In this document: positions 28,716-37,583 of the stretch, piece after piece
Layout of the letters: every line of letters begins with the position of its first letter
Position numbering within the stretch: the first letter of the stretch is position 1
Assembly (NCBI GenBank): GCA_963782445.1
Contig: CAWAJM010000001.1
Location: 1,860,001 to 1,924,000 of the forward strand
Source: ZC4RG20 sp963782445
Lineage (GTDB): Bacteria > Pseudomonadota > Gammaproteobacteria > Steroidobacterales > Rariloculaceae
DNA: 64,000 nucleotides
Reading direction: 5' to 3'
Translations under genes and position numbers: made by a program
The notes under the pieces: generated by a model
What the model saw: only the letters and a program-made list of their open reading frames with translations
Databases searched by the model: none
Told to the model about the DNA's origin: nothing

Positions 28716-29300
28716 ATGCCACTCAAGCTCGTCCTGGAGCTCAGCGACAGTGACATCGGCTACTACCGCAAGGTCATGGAAGAGACCTGTGAGCGGAACG
28801 CAACGCGGGGCGAAAAGGCGATTCTCGAGGAAGCGCGTCGGCTGCTCGAGCGTGCCCAGAACGGCGAGGGGCCGGACTATGTGCGCAAGCGCCTCGCCGA
28901 CCTGGGCACGCTCATCGCTTTGCTCGACGACGAGGAGTGGCCGCTCGAGGACCAGGAGCGCGGCCGCATCATGGCTGCGATCAGCTACTTCGCAGAGCCC
29001 GAGGACATGATTCCAGACGCGATTCCGGGCCTCGGCTTTCTCGACGACGCCCTCATGGCGGAGATCGTTATCGACGAGCTCAAGCACGACCTCGAGGGCT
29101 ACCGAGAGTTTTGCGAGTACCGCAAGCAGCAGGAGGCCATCCGCGGCGAGGACGCGCATGTGAGCCGCGAGGCGTGGCTCGGCGAGCGGCGGCGGCAGAT
29201 CTTCCTGCGCATCAAGCGGCGGCAGCAGGAGAGCCGGCGGCACGGCTCGAGCGAGGCGCCGACCGACCCGATCCTCGCATACCGGAGCTACCCCTACTGA
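28716..29300 (+). CDS. YkvA/DUF1232 family protein
   Basis: 194 aa with GAAGGAGAAG before the ATG. The DUF1232 core is ISYFAEPEDMIPDAIPGLGFLDDALMAEIVIDEL (about residues 88-122): a short hydrophobic hairpin with the invariant P-D-x-I-P-D and GLGFLDD. It is flanked by charged helical regions, with an Arg-rich C-terminal tail. Family function is unknown; members are often membrane-associated. Its position just after the proton ATPase suggests co-expression. Confidence 0.8.
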   Translation: MPLKLVLELSDSDIGYYRKVMEETCERNATRGEKAILEEARRLLERAQNGEGPDYVRKRLADLGTLIALLDDEEWPLEDQERGRIMAAISYFAEPEDMIPDAIPGLGFLDDALMAEIVIDELKHDLEGYREFCEYRKQQEAIRGEDAHVSREAWLGERRRQIFLRIKRRQQESRRHGSSEAPTDPILAYRSYPY

Positions 29301-29334
29301 TCGCACACGGAGCCGGCCTCGTCACGGCCGCTAC

Positions 29335-29366
29335 GCGGCGCCGCATGCCGAGGCGTGCGGCGCCGC
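29335..29366. terminator. Perfect 11-bp inverted repeat between convergent genes
   Basis: GCGGCGCCGCA (29335-29345) pairs with TGCGGCGCCGC (29356-29366) across a 10-nt loop. It lies between the YkvA gene and the convergent YXWGXW gene and could end transcripts from both sides. No T-run on either strand, so the strength is uncertain. Confidence 0.5.
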
Positions 29367-29372
29367 GCGGGT

Positions 29373-30245
29373 TCAGTGCCCCTTCCCGTCCTTGCGCTTC
29401 GAGCTCGCGCGTCCCTGCTTGGTGGAGTGCCTTTCGGTCGGCGCCGCGTGGGGCTCGGGCGGCCGTTCGGCGCCGTTCCCGGTCGAGGGCCGGTCCGCCT
29501 TAGGAGCCGGCGGCCGCGCGGCCTCCTGGTGGCCGCGCGAGCGCGTTGCGGCCGGGAACGACTCGGGCCGGGGCGTCGTGAGGATCGGCGGCTTGCCGTG
29601 GTTCACGGCCGCGTGGGATTGCGGGATGCTCCGGGCGGCCTGGGCATGGACGACCTGCGCCGGCGTGGGCGGCAATCTGTGTTCTCGTGCCGCGGCGCTT
29701 CTTTCCTGCCGGGTCTCGTGCGCGATCACGCCCTGGCACCCGTTGTAGCTCGTTCGGTTCGGCGGCCGCTTGAACTCGATGTTCTGGACGTAGGTATTGC
29801 GAATCACGGAAACGTTCACGACGTTCACGGCACGGTTGTAGAAGAAATGGCCGTCACTCCACCGGCCTCCGTAGTAGCCGTGGCCGGGATAGCCGAATCC
29901 GTAGTCGATGCCCCCGTAGAATCCGACGACCGGCCCCCAATAGCCCCGGACGAACACAAAACGCACGCCGTCCCAGGCCCAGTAGCCGGGTGTCCAGAGC
30001 AGTCCGACCGCGGGCGGCAATACCCACGTGCCGGGCACCCAATAGTAGCCCGTCGCGATTTCGTCCCAGGCCCAGTAGCCCGGCACCCAGATATAGCCGT
30101 CGCCGGGGCAGGCGGGCTGTGCGTACAGCGGCAGGGGCGGGGGAGCGATCATGATCGAGACGCGCACCTGGGCGTGGACGAATGCGGGCACGGCAGGCGC
30201 GAGGACGGCGAACAGAACCACGATGACACGTAGAGAGCGGCGCAT
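29373..30245 (-). CDS. YXWGXW-repeat exported protein
   Basis: 290 aa from the ATG at 30245 (ACGGAGAT upstream; a TTG start six codons earlier is possible). A Sec signal peptide ends near FVHAQ. The N-terminal half is a run of aromatic repeats: GYIWVPGYWAWDE, GYYWVPGTWVLPP, LLWTPGYWAWDG and FVFVRGYWGPVVG, the YXWGXW/BcpO-like motif family. A Gly/Tyr-rich stretch follows, and then a polar, Pro/His/Arg-rich, probably disordered tail. Function is unknown; such proteins are secreted or outer-membrane-associated. Confidence 0.8.
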   Translation of the reverse strand: MRRSLRVIVVLFAVLAPAVPAFVHAQVRVSIMIAPPPLPLYAQPACPGDGYIWVPGYWAWDEIATGYYWVPGTWVLPPAVGLLWTPGYWAWDGVRFVFVRGYWGPVVGFYGGIDYGFGYPGHGYYGGRWSDGHFFYNRAVNVVNVSVIRNTYVQNIEFKRPPNRTSYNGCQGVIAHETRQERSAAAREHRLPPTPAQVVHAQAARSIPQSHAAVNHGKPPILTTPRPESFPAATRSRGHQEAARPPAPKADRPSTGNGAERPPEPHAAPTERHSTKQGRASSKRKDGKGH

Positions 30246-30339
30246 CCGGATATCTCCGTTCAACTACCTACTAAGGCACCTTGTAAGCGCCCGCCGAGTG
30301 CCGATGCGCGGAACGTTCTTAAGGCTTGGATTGCGAAAA

Positions 30340-30484
30340 CGGCAATAGGTTTCGGGGCCCTCGATCTGCCGCTCGCCGAAGGCAAGGTCACGGCGCTGAT
30401 CGGCCCTTCGACAGCATTCGCCTTTCTCGACTGGGTCACAGAATGGGCACGCCTCGGTGTCGCGACGGCGTGCCGGCCCGTATA
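30340..30484 (+). pseudogene. Possible remnant of an ABC ATPase (PstB-like) N-terminus
   Basis: Without any start codon, one frame reads GFGALDLPLAEGKVTALIGPS, then runs into unrelated TAFAFLDWVTEWARLGV and stops at TAG 30482-30484. PstB proteins carry ALxDIxLxIxxxxVTALIGPSGCGKST, so the first part looks like the strand before Walker A with the loop itself lost. It is only about 20 residues of likeness; chance is possible. It ends right before the HD-GYP gene. Confidence 0.35.
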
Positions 30485-30494
30485 GTCCGGCGCG

Positions 30495-31874
30495 ATGCCT
30501 GGCCCTAATGCATTGCCCGTTCAGCAGCCGGCCGCCGGGCTGCGGCTGCGGCTCGCCGAAGTCATCGGCGCACTGAGTTACGCGCTCGATCTCACCGAGG
30601 GCCAGCCCCGGGGCCACTGTCTGCGCTGCTGCTGGATCGGCTTTCACGTCGGCCGGGAACTCGGCCTCGACGAGACCGCGCTCTGGGACCTCTACTACAC
30701 GCTGCTGCTCAAGGACGCCGGCTGCAGCAGCAATGCAGAGCGACTCTTCGAGCTCTACGCTCACGACGACCGCGCGACGAAGCGCGATTTCAAGACCGTC
30801 GATACGGACAGCCTGCATCAGCTCGCATCGTTCGTGCTCAAGCACGCCGGCGTCGGCAAAGGACTGGGCACGAAACTGCGTACGCTCGGCAACCTGCTGC
30901 TGCACGGCGAGGCGCTCGCTACGGAGCTCATCGCGACGCGCTGCGAGCGCGGCGCCCAGATCGCGCTCGACCTCGGCTTCAGCCCAGCGGTCGCCCAAGG
31001 CATTCACAGCCTCGACGAGCATTGGAACGGGAAGGGCCGGCCCGAGGGGCTCGCGGGCGAATCCATCCCGCTCGCCGCGCGGATCGCGCTGCTCGCGCAG
31101 GTCGTCGACGTGTTTCACCACGAAGCTGGCATGGAGGCGGCGCTGGCGCAGGCGCGGCTGCGCCGCGGCACGTGGTTCGATCCGGCCCTCGTCGATGCCA
31201 TCACGCGAATCGCTCGGGACCCGGCCTTCCGGGACGCGCTCGGCGCCGACGACATCGACGAACGCGTGTTCGCGTTGGAACCGGCGAGCCGCGTCACGAC
31301 GGTCGACGACGAGCGCCTCGATGCGATCGCCGCCGGTTTCGCAGGCGTCGTCGACGCCAAGAGCCACTTCACGTACGGCCATAGCGCGCGCGTGGCCGAA
31401 TACAGCGGCATGCTCGCCAAGTACTTCAACATGGAGCCGGGCCGGCGCCGCTGGCTGCGGCGCGGCGCGCTGCTGCACGACATCGGCAAGCTCGGTGTGA
31501 GCAACGCCGTCCTCGACAAGGCCGGCAGCCTGGACGCGGCCGAGTGGGACGAGGTCAAGGCCCACCCCGTGTTCACGGAGGAGATTCTGGGCCGCATCAC
31601 GCCGTTCAAGGAACTCGCGAGGATCGCCGGCGCCCATCATGAGCGCCTCGACGGCAAGGGCTACCCGCGCGGTCTGAAGGGCGCCAGCATCTCCCTCGAG
31701 ACGCGCATCATCACGACGGCCGACATCTTCGACGCCATCACGGCCGAGCGGCCCTACCGGGCCGCCATTCCCGTGGAACAGGCGCTCGAGATGATGGAAA
31801 AACTGCGCGGCCGGGCGCTGGACGGGGACTGCCTCGACGCGCTGCGCAGCACGGTGCCGAGCCTGGGCGCCTAA
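30495..31874 (+). CDS. HD-GYP domain c-di-GMP phosphodiesterase with tandem HD regions
   Basis: 459 aa. The C-terminal HD-GYP domain is complete: LLHDIGKLGVSN (His328-Asp329), HPVFTEEIL, HHERLDGKGYPRGLKG (His381, His382, GYP 389-391) and ADIFDAITAERPYR. It should hydrolyse c-di-GMP to GMP at a di-iron centre. The N-terminal half is a second, degraded copy: HCLRCCWIGFHVGRELGL, LYYTLLLKDAGCSSNAERL in place of LLHDIGK, and GIHSLDEHWNGKGRPEGLAG, which resembles HHERWDGKGYP but with GRP for GYP. That half may sense or dimerise. It is the counterpart of the diguanylate cyclase at 16.6 kb. Confidence 0.92.
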   Translation: MPGPNALPVQQPAAGLRLRLAEVIGALSYALDLTEGQPRGHCLRCCWIGFHVGRELGLDETALWDLYYTLLLKDAGCSSNAERLFELYAHDDRATKRDFKTVDTDSLHQLASFVLKHAGVGKGLGTKLRTLGNLLLHGEALATELIATRCERGAQIALDLGFSPAVAQGIHSLDEHWNGKGRPEGLAGESIPLAARIALLAQVVDVFHHEAGMEAALAQARLRRGTWFDPALVDAITRIARDPAFRDALGADDIDERVFALEPASRVTTVDDERLDAIAAGFAGVVDAKSHFTYGHSARVAEYSGMLAKYFNMEPGRRRWLRRGALLHDIGKLGVSNAVLDKAGSLDAAEWDEVKAHPVFTEEILGRITPFKELARIAGAHHERLDGKGYPRGLKGASISLETRIITTADIFDAITAERPYRAAIPVEQALEMMEKLRGRALDGDCLDALRSTVPSLGA

Positions 31875-32002
31875 CGCAAGCCCACCGCCGGCGCCCCTTT
31901 TCGTCGAGGCGCGGCCGGTCCGGTCGCCGTAAGCGCCTGACGAACGGTCGAGGCCGGGCTATGCTCGGTGGGGGGAAACCGAGCCCGAGAAAGGAGAGCC
32001 GC

Positions 32003-32437
32003 ATGCAGCCTTATCCGCATCACTACCGAGTCCGAGCTTCGGCCGAAGCTCAGGGAGACGTGACCCTGAGTGCGGAGGGCCTGCCCGAACTGGCGTCGGC
32101 GCCGCCGAGCGAGTTCGGGGGGCCGGGCGACCGTTGGTCGCCCGAGACGCTGTTCGTGGCCGCGGCGGTCGATTGCCTGATCCTGAGCTTTCGTGCCATT
32201 GCGACCGCCTCGAAGTTTCCGTGGCAGGCGCTGACCTGCCGGGCCGAGGGTACGCTTGACCGCGTGGACGGCCGGACTCAGTTCGTCGGGCTGCACCTGG
32301 AGGCCCAGCTCACGCTGCCCGCGGACGGGAATGTCGAACGGGCCCGGCGGCTACTCGAGAAGGCCGAGGCCACCTGCCTCGTCACGAACTCGCTGAAGTT
32401 CGAGCCCGAACTCAGCATGAGCGTCTCGCTGGCGTAG
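32003..32437 (+). CDS. OsmC family protein
   Basis: 144 aa from the ATG at 32003 after AAGGAGAG. The OsmC/Ohr fold is seen in LPELASAPPSEFGGPGDRWSPETLFVAAAVDCLILSFRAIA and in the later EKAEATCLVTNSL. Two cysteines (in AAVDCLILS and EATCLVTNS) occupy the positions of the catalytic pair in organic hydroperoxide reductases of this family. Expected to reduce organic peroxides using thiols. Its stop lies 15 bp from the end of the convergent permease gene. Confidence 0.88.
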   Translation: MQPYPHHYRVRASAEAQGDVTLSAEGLPELASAPPSEFGGPGDRWSPETLFVAAAVDCLILSFRAIATASKFPWQALTCRAEGTLDRVDGRTQFVGLHLEAQLTLPADGNVERARRLLEKAEATCLVTNSLKFEPELSMSVSLA

Positions 32438-32451
32438 GGGGGAGAGCGCGC

Positions 32452-33696
32452 TCAGACGGTCTCCGCCGGCTGCGGCTTGACGGCCTCCACGGCGGCGCTG
32501 CGATCGAGGTACGGTACGCCGAGCACGTCGTGGATGAAGTAGCGCGCGACCGGTACGCCGAGCAGCATGCCCCACAGCCCGAAGGCGTGGTAGCCGACGT
32601 AGAGGATGATCAAAGTAAGTACGGGATTCAGCCGCAGGTAGCGGCCGTAGAGGAGGGGATTCAGCAGGTACGCCTCGATGGCGTGGATCACGACGACCAT
32701 GGCGATGGCCGCGCCGGACAGCGCGAGCCCGCCGTCGTTGAGCGCCACGAGCACGATAGGGGTCGTCGAGATGAAGACGCCGAGCACCGGAATGAAGCTG
32801 CTGGCGAAGACGATGACCGCGAGCATCGCGACGAGCGGGATGTGCAGAAGCAGCAGCCCGGCGATCGTGAGGGCCGTATTGATGAGCGCGATCGACGCTT
32901 GCGCTTCGATGGCGCGCCCGACGAGAAAGCCGAAGCGGCCGATTGCGGGCGCGGCCTCCTCGTAGAAATCGCCGACCTTCGAGCTGCGCAGCCGTTCGAT
33001 GCCGCGCTTCATGCGGCCGAGGTCGCTGAGAATCAAAAAGCTGAACAGCAGGGCGAGCAGCGTCGTCGCCGTCGCGCGATACAGCATATTGACGACGGTC
33101 GGCGCGTAGTGCCGCACGCGCTGGAACTGCTGGCTCATGATCGCGCTGAGATACAGCTGATCCTGCCGGTTCAGATAGTCCGCGAGATTGCCCGTCGGGA
33201 CGGCGTCCGATTCCCTCGCTTCGCGGATCTCTGCGTCCGTGACGGAATAGCTCGCCCGTTCGCCCGCCAGGCGCTCGTCGACCGCGGCCGCCACGGCGTC
33301 GGGCAGCGCGCTGCGCAGGAACCCGGTCAAAGGTTGGCGCAGCGTCGGATAGTGGTCGACGAGGCGGTCCTTCGCCTCGACGAGTCGGAACTCGATCGCG
33401 GGAAGGTTCAGGATCGTGCGGTTGACCTCGGACGCGACGCTCGGCACGACGAAGCGAACGAACGAGGCGAGCATGAGAAGGAACAGTGCGTAGACGAGCG
33501 ACAGCGAGACCCAATGCGCCATTTTCAGCCGGCGCTCGCAGAACTGGGCCATGGGTGCCGCGATGATCCCGAGCACGAACGATAGGAACACGAGGCTGAA
33601 GAACGGCCGCAGCGCCCAGAGCAGCAGAAACAGAATGAACCAGATGACGATCCGGCGGTTGCGCTGGTAAAACTCGCTGAAGCTGAAGGCCGACAT
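32452..33696 (-). CDS. AI-2E family transporter (PerM/TqsA type)
   Basis: 414 aa polytopic protein. N-terminal helices come in pairs (IVIWFILFLLLWALRPFFSLVFLSFVLGIIAAP), with a long soluble loop (about residues 80-210) between helix 3 and the C-terminal block. The C-terminal half has the family pattern LLALLFSFLILSDLGRMKRGI, PLVAMLAVIVFASSFIPVLGVFISTTPIVLVAL and LNPLLYGRYLRLNPVLTLIILYVGYHAFGLWGMLLGVPVA. Members export small molecules or act as sodium/proton antiporters; substrate unknown. Confidence 0.9.
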   Translation of the reverse strand: MSAFSFSEFYQRNRRIVIWFILFLLLWALRPFFSLVFLSFVLGIIAAPMAQFCERRLKMAHWVSLSLVYALFLLMLASFVRFVVPSVASEVNRTILNLPAIEFRLVEAKDRLVDHYPTLRQPLTGFLRSALPDAVAAAVDERLAGERASYSVTDAEIREARESDAVPTGNLADYLNRQDQLYLSAIMSQQFQRVRHYAPTVVNMLYRATATTLLALLFSFLILSDLGRMKRGIERLRSSKVGDFYEEAAPAIGRFGFLVGRAIEAQASIALINTALTIAGLLLLHIPLVAMLAVIVFASSFIPVLGVFISTTPIVLVALNDGGLALSGAAIAMVVVIHAIEAYLLNPLLYGRYLRLNPVLTLIILYVGYHAFGLWGMLLGVPVARYFIHDVLGVPYLDRSAAVEAVKPQPAETV

Positions 33697-34014
33697 CGCG
33701 CTGGGGCTCCGTTTCGCACGCAGTCAGGTGGCGGAGGCTTGTAGGCCCGGCCGGCACGCCTGAGGCGGTGCCTTACGTCCCTGTGCCGGCGGCGGGTCGC
33801 GCGGCCGGCCTGACGGGCCCCTAGTATGCAGGCTTCGCCGGGCTCCGCCTAGCGGGCGCTCCGGCGCCGCCGGGGCTGCGGGGCGCGGCGGGATCGAGCG
33901 AGCTCGCGGGTCGGCCGGATTCGGGCCCCGATGCATCGTTGCCGACGGCCTGGGCACGACAGGCTACAATGACCGCTGTCTCACACCCCGCCACAGCGAC
34001 AGGAGGATGACCCG
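33697..34014. other. 318-bp divergent regulatory region between the AI-2E permease and metY
   Basis: No gene seen. A TACAAT at 33965-33970 is a plausible -10 for metYX. The best -35-like TTGCCG (33939-33944) is 20 bp away, which is longer than ideal. GGAGG at 34002-34006 sits 8 bp before the GTG of metY. I looked for a SAM riboswitch because the genes downstream make methionine and found no convincing kink-turn or pseudoknot pattern. Confidence 0.45.
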
Positions 34015-35295
34015 GTGAAGCTCGAAACCCAATGCCTGCATGCCGGTACGCAGCCGGATCCGACGACCAATTCCCGGGCCGTCCCCATTTATCGCACGAC
34101 GGCCTACGTCTTCAGCGATACCGAGCACGCAGCGAATCTTTTCGCGCTCAAGGAACTGGGCAACATCTATACCCGCATCATGAATCCGACCCAGGATGCG
34201 CTCGAGCAGCGCGTCGCGGCCATGGAGGGCGGTGCGGCGGCTCTCGCGCTCGCGTCGGGCACGGCGTCGATATTCAATTGCATCAACAACATCTGCCGGA
34301 CCGGGGACGAGATCGTCTCGGCGAACAACCTCTACGGCGGAACGTATACGATGTTCAACGACCTGCTGCCGCAGTTCGGCTACCGCGTGAACTTCGTGGA
34401 CCCGAACCATCCCGAGAATTTCGCGGCGGCCATCACGCCCAAGACCAAGGCGCTGTTCTGCGAGACGCTCTCGAACCCGGCCTGCGACGTTGCCGATATC
34501 GAGGCGATCGCCGACGTGGCGCACGCACACGGCATCCCGCTCATCGTCGACTCCACTTTCACGACGCCCGTGCTGCAGCGCTCCATCGACTTCGGCGCGG
34601 ACATCGTCGTGAACTCGCTGACGAAGTGGCTGGGCGGGCACGGCACGGGCATCGGCGGCATCGTCGTGGATGCAGGCCGTTTCGACTGGCGCAGCGACAA
34701 GTTTCCGCTCATGACGGAGCCCGATTCGAGCTACCACGGCATTCGTTGGGCCTACGATCTGCCGGCGCCTCTGGCGCCCGTCGCCTACGTGCTGCGCATG
34801 CGCGTGATTCCGCTGCGCAATCTCGGCGCGTGCATCAGCCCGGACAACGCCTGGCAGTTCATGCAGGGCATCGAGACGCTGCCGCTGCGCATGGAACGGC
34901 ATTGCCAGAACGCCCTGGCCGTCGCGAAACATTTGCAGCAGCACCCCCAGGTGGACTGGGTGCGCTATCCCGGGCTGCCCGGGGACCCGGCCCATCGCCT
35001 CAATGACAAGTACCTCAACGGCATGGGCGGAGCGATGGTGGTGTTCGGCATCAAGGGCGGCCTCGAGGGCGGCAAGAAGTTCATCGAGGGCCTCGAGATG
35101 TTCAGCCATCTCGCGAACGTCGGCGATGCCAAGAGCCTCGCGATCCACCCCGCAACGACGACGCATTCGCAGCTCAGCCCCGAGCAGCAGAAGGCGGGCG
35201 GCATTGCGCCCGATCTCGTGCGGCTGTCGATCGGCATCGAGCACATCGACGACATCGTCGAGGACATCGACAAGGGTCTCGCGGCGGCGAAATAG
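34015..35295 (+). CDS. metY: O-acetylhomoserine (thiol)-lyase
   Basis: PLP enzyme forming homocysteine from O-acetylhomoserine and sulfide. 426 aa, GTG start with GGAGG upstream. The long-type OAH sulfhydrylase pattern is clear: TQCLHAGTQPDPTTNSRAVPIYRTTAYVF, GNIYTRIMNPT, EGGAAALALASGTAS, SANNLYGGTYTMF and the PLP-lysine site NSLTKWLGGHGTGIGG (Lys204). The C-terminal end SLAIHPATTTHSQL and VRLSIGIEHIDDI is complete. metX follows 19 bp later, so the pair forms a direct-sulfhydrylation methionine operon. Confidence 0.95.
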   Translation: MKLETQCLHAGTQPDPTTNSRAVPIYRTTAYVFSDTEHAANLFALKELGNIYTRIMNPTQDALEQRVAAMEGGAAALALASGTASIFNCINNICRTGDEIVSANNLYGGTYTMFNDLLPQFGYRVNFVDPNHPENFAAAITPKTKALFCETLSNPACDVADIEAIADVAHAHGIPLIVDSTFTTPVLQRSIDFGADIVVNSLTKWLGGHGTGIGGIVVDAGRFDWRSDKFPLMTEPDSSYHGIRWAYDLPAPLAPVAYVLRMRVIPLRNLGACISPDNAWQFMQGIETLPLRMERHCQNALAVAKHLQQHPQVDWVRYPGLPGDPAHRLNDKYLNGMGGAMVVFGIKGGLEGGKKFIEGLEMFSHLANVGDAKSLAIHPATTTHSQLSPEQQKAGGIAPDLVRLSIGIEHIDDIVEDIDKGLAAAK

Positions 35296-35314
35296 GGGGC
35301 TGAGCGCAGGCGCC

Positions 35315-36352
35315 GTGTCGGAGCGGGTCGAAGTCTTTGCGCAGGTGGCGCTCGAGAGCGGGGCGACGCTCAGCGACGTCCCCGTGGCCTACCGGACGTG
35401 GGGGCACTTGAACCCGGCCGGCGACAATGCCGTCGTCGTCTGCCACGCCTTGACGGGCAACTGCAACGTCGAAGCGTGGTGGCCCAAGCTCATCGGGCCC
35501 GGCCGCGCGCTCGATCCGGACCGCGACTTCGTCGTGTGCGCCAACGCGCTCGCCTCGCCCTACGGCACGGCTTCGCCGCTCACGCTCGATCCGGCCACGG
35601 GCCGCCCATACGGCGCGCGGTTTCCAGTGCCGACGGTGCGCGATACGGTCGCCCTGCATCGAGCCTTGCTCGAGCGGCTCGGGGTCACGGGCGTCGCGTT
35701 CGCGATCGGCGGTTCGATGGGCGGCATGCAGGTCCTCGAGTGGGCGCGCTACGACGAGCTCGTGCGCGGTCTCGTACCGATCGCGGTCGGCGGGCGCCAC
35801 TCGGCGTGGTGCATCGCGTTCAGCGAGGCGCAGCGCCAGGCGATCTACGCGGATCCGGCCTGGCGCGGCGGGCACTACGAGCCCGGGGCCGGGCCCGCGG
35901 CCGGGCTCGCCGTGGCGCGCATGATCGCCATGATCTCGTATCGCTCGTTCGCCTCGTTCGACGCGCGCTTCGGCCGGCAGGCGGGCGAGGCGGACGATGG
36001 GCCGGAGTATGCCGTCGAATCCTACCTGCGCTATCAGGGCGCCAAGCTCGTCGAGCGGTTCGACGCGAATTGCTACGTGCGACTGACGCAGACGATGGAT
36101 ACGCACGACGTGGCGCGCGGGCGCGGCGACTACGAGGCCGCCTTGGCCGCGATACGCCAGCCCGCGCTCGTCGTGGGGATCGACACGGACGTGCTCTACC
36201 CGCTGGCCGAGCAAAAGGAGCTCGCGGCGGGCATGCCGCGGGCGCGCTTGGCCGTGCTCGAGTCCTTGCACGGCCACGACGGGTTTCTCATCGACTGCGA
36301 TGCGCTCAACGATCTCGTGGCCGAATGGCGCAGGGAGATCAGCGTGGGTTGA
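35315..36352 (+). CDS. metX: Homoserine O-acetyltransferase
   Basis: 345 aa alpha/beta hydrolase. GTG start at 35315 (VSERVEVFAQVALESG). Nucleophile elbow GGSMGGMQ (Ser134), acid in VVGIDTDVLYPL (Asp292 the likely one) and His321 in SLHGHDGFLID. NPAGDNAVVVCHALTGN and the oxyanion region are as in MetX. It supplies O-acetylhomoserine to the upstream MetY. No MetW partner is present, in contrast to many proteobacteria where metX is followed by metW. Its 3' end overlaps the convergent patatin gene by 14 bp. Confidence 0.93.
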   Translation: MSERVEVFAQVALESGATLSDVPVAYRTWGHLNPAGDNAVVVCHALTGNCNVEAWWPKLIGPGRALDPDRDFVVCANALASPYGTASPLTLDPATGRPYGARFPVPTVRDTVALHRALLERLGVTGVAFAIGGSMGGMQVLEWARYDELVRGLVPIAVGGRHSAWCIAFSEAQRQAIYADPAWRGGHYEPGAGPAAGLAVARMIAMISYRSFASFDARFGRQAGEADDGPEYAVESYLRYQGAKLVERFDANCYVRLTQTMDTHDVARGRGDYEAALAAIRQPALVVGIDTDVLYPLAEQKELAAGMPRARLAVLESLHGHDGFLIDCDALNDLVAEWRREISVG

Positions 36353-37583
36353 CGGGTCCCCGCTTCCGGTCGCGGGGACACTCGGCGCGCGGTTGCGGCG
36401 GGGCCGCTGCCGCGCGCGGCCGCGCGGCGGCGGTGCGCGGGTGCATCAGCCAAAGCCGACGCGTCTCTGCGCAGCGAGCGCCGTACGCGAACAGGGCCTG
36501 CACGGCGCGCGCGTCGAAGGCGAGCGGGCCCTTGTAGGGATAGCTCGCGGGAATGGAGGCGAACCGGAGCGCCATGCCGCGCCGCTGCGCCGGCGCCGCC
36601 GCGAGCTCCAGCGATCGTCGCGAGGAGTACATGAGCTGCGTAGAGAGGCTGCGCAACAGCACGGGCCGCAGCCGGTCGGGTGTCGTCGCGGAGGCCGCGA
36701 GCAACGGCGCGTTGACGATCACGGACAGCGTGCCCCCTTTTAGCATCTCGGCGCCTTCGGGCGGTGCCGGCGCGGAGATCTCGGGCGGCACGAAGAACGG
36801 CAGCGTCGCGCCGCCGTCCACGTGCAGCTCGTCGTACGTCATGCCGCCGTGCTCGACGCGGATCAGAACCGGCGGAAACACGCCGGGGAGACTCGCGGAG
36901 GCGAGGAGCACTTTCCGGAACAGTCTGCGGGCGTCGTCTCCTCCGTGAGACGCAATCGCGCCGAGGTCCCAGATCACGAGCTCTTGGTTGTCGAGGTCGG
37001 TCGTCGCGACGTAGAGCACGCGGCCCGTGGCGGCCGCTGCGGCGACGGCCGCGACGAGACGATCGGTGACGATCTCGTCCACGAGGCGCCGTAAGGGCTT
37101 GCCGCTGTAGATCGACGGTCGAAATAAATAACCGAGAACGGGCCGGCGTAGCACGTGCTCGATTTGGCCGCTGGCGAAGATCTTCTCGACGGAGGCGTCC
37201 CAGGCCGGCCCGAGGAACGCGAACGGCGCGAGCAGCGCGCCGGCGCTGACGCCCGTGACGGCCTCGAAAGGCCGACGCTCGCCGCCGCGAGTCAGCCCGA
37301 CGAGCACCCCGGCGCCGAAAGCACCGCCGGCGCCGCCGCCGGAGAGCGCGAGGATGCTAACGGGCTGCCCGTTCGCCGCCGCCGCGAGGCCGCGCAGCAC
37401 GCGTTCTCTGCGCGCCGCGATTGTATCGTAGTCGTCGGCCAGGAAGCGGACCGTCGAGGGAAACCCGAGCGGCGCGGCGGGTGCGATGGCCGGCGGCACG
37501 GCCGCCTTTCGCGGCACCGTCGCGCAGGCCGCCAGCAGGAGGCTGCCGGCGATCGCGGCGCAGAAGCGGCTCAGTGCGGCCAC
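36339..37583 (-). CDS. Patatin-like phospholipase lipoprotein
   Basis: 414 aa using the GTG at 37583; the frame extends upstream but is Arg/Gly-rich nonsense there. The start overlaps the stop of the MetE-like gene by 13 bp, indicating coupling. The lipoprotein signal ends in SLLLAAC. The patatin domain has an oxyanion GGGAGGAFGAG (after SILALS), nucleophile GVSAGAL, and the catalytic Asp motif DGG in ELHVDGGATLPFF. The dyad is therefore complete. A C-terminal Ala/Arg/Pro-rich tail follows. Predicted membrane-anchored acyl hydrolase. Confidence 0.87.
   Translation of the reverse strand: MAALSRFCAAIAGSLLLAACATVPRKAAVPPAIAPAAPLGFPSTVRFLADDYDTIAARRERVLRGLAAAANGQPVSILALSGGGAGGAFGAGVLVGLTRGGERRPFEAVTGVSAGALLAPFAFLGPAWDASVEKIFASGQIEHVLRRPVLGYLFRPSIYSGKPLRRLVDEIVTDRLVAAVAAAAATGRVLYVATTDLDNQELVIWDLGAIASHGGDDARRLFRKVLLASASLPGVFPPVLIRVEHGGMTYDELHVDGGATLPFFVPPEISAPAPPEGAEMLKGGTLSVIVNAPLLAASATTPDRLRPVLLRSLSTQLMYSSRRSLELAAAPAQRRGMALRFASIPASYPYKGPLAFDARAVQALFAYGARCAETRRLWLMHPRTAAARPRAAAAPPQPRAECPRDRKRGPVNPR

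Noticed and set aside
33697..34014. SAM riboswitch upstream of metYX
   Set aside because: Searched by eye for paired stems and kink-turn signatures; nothing convincing.
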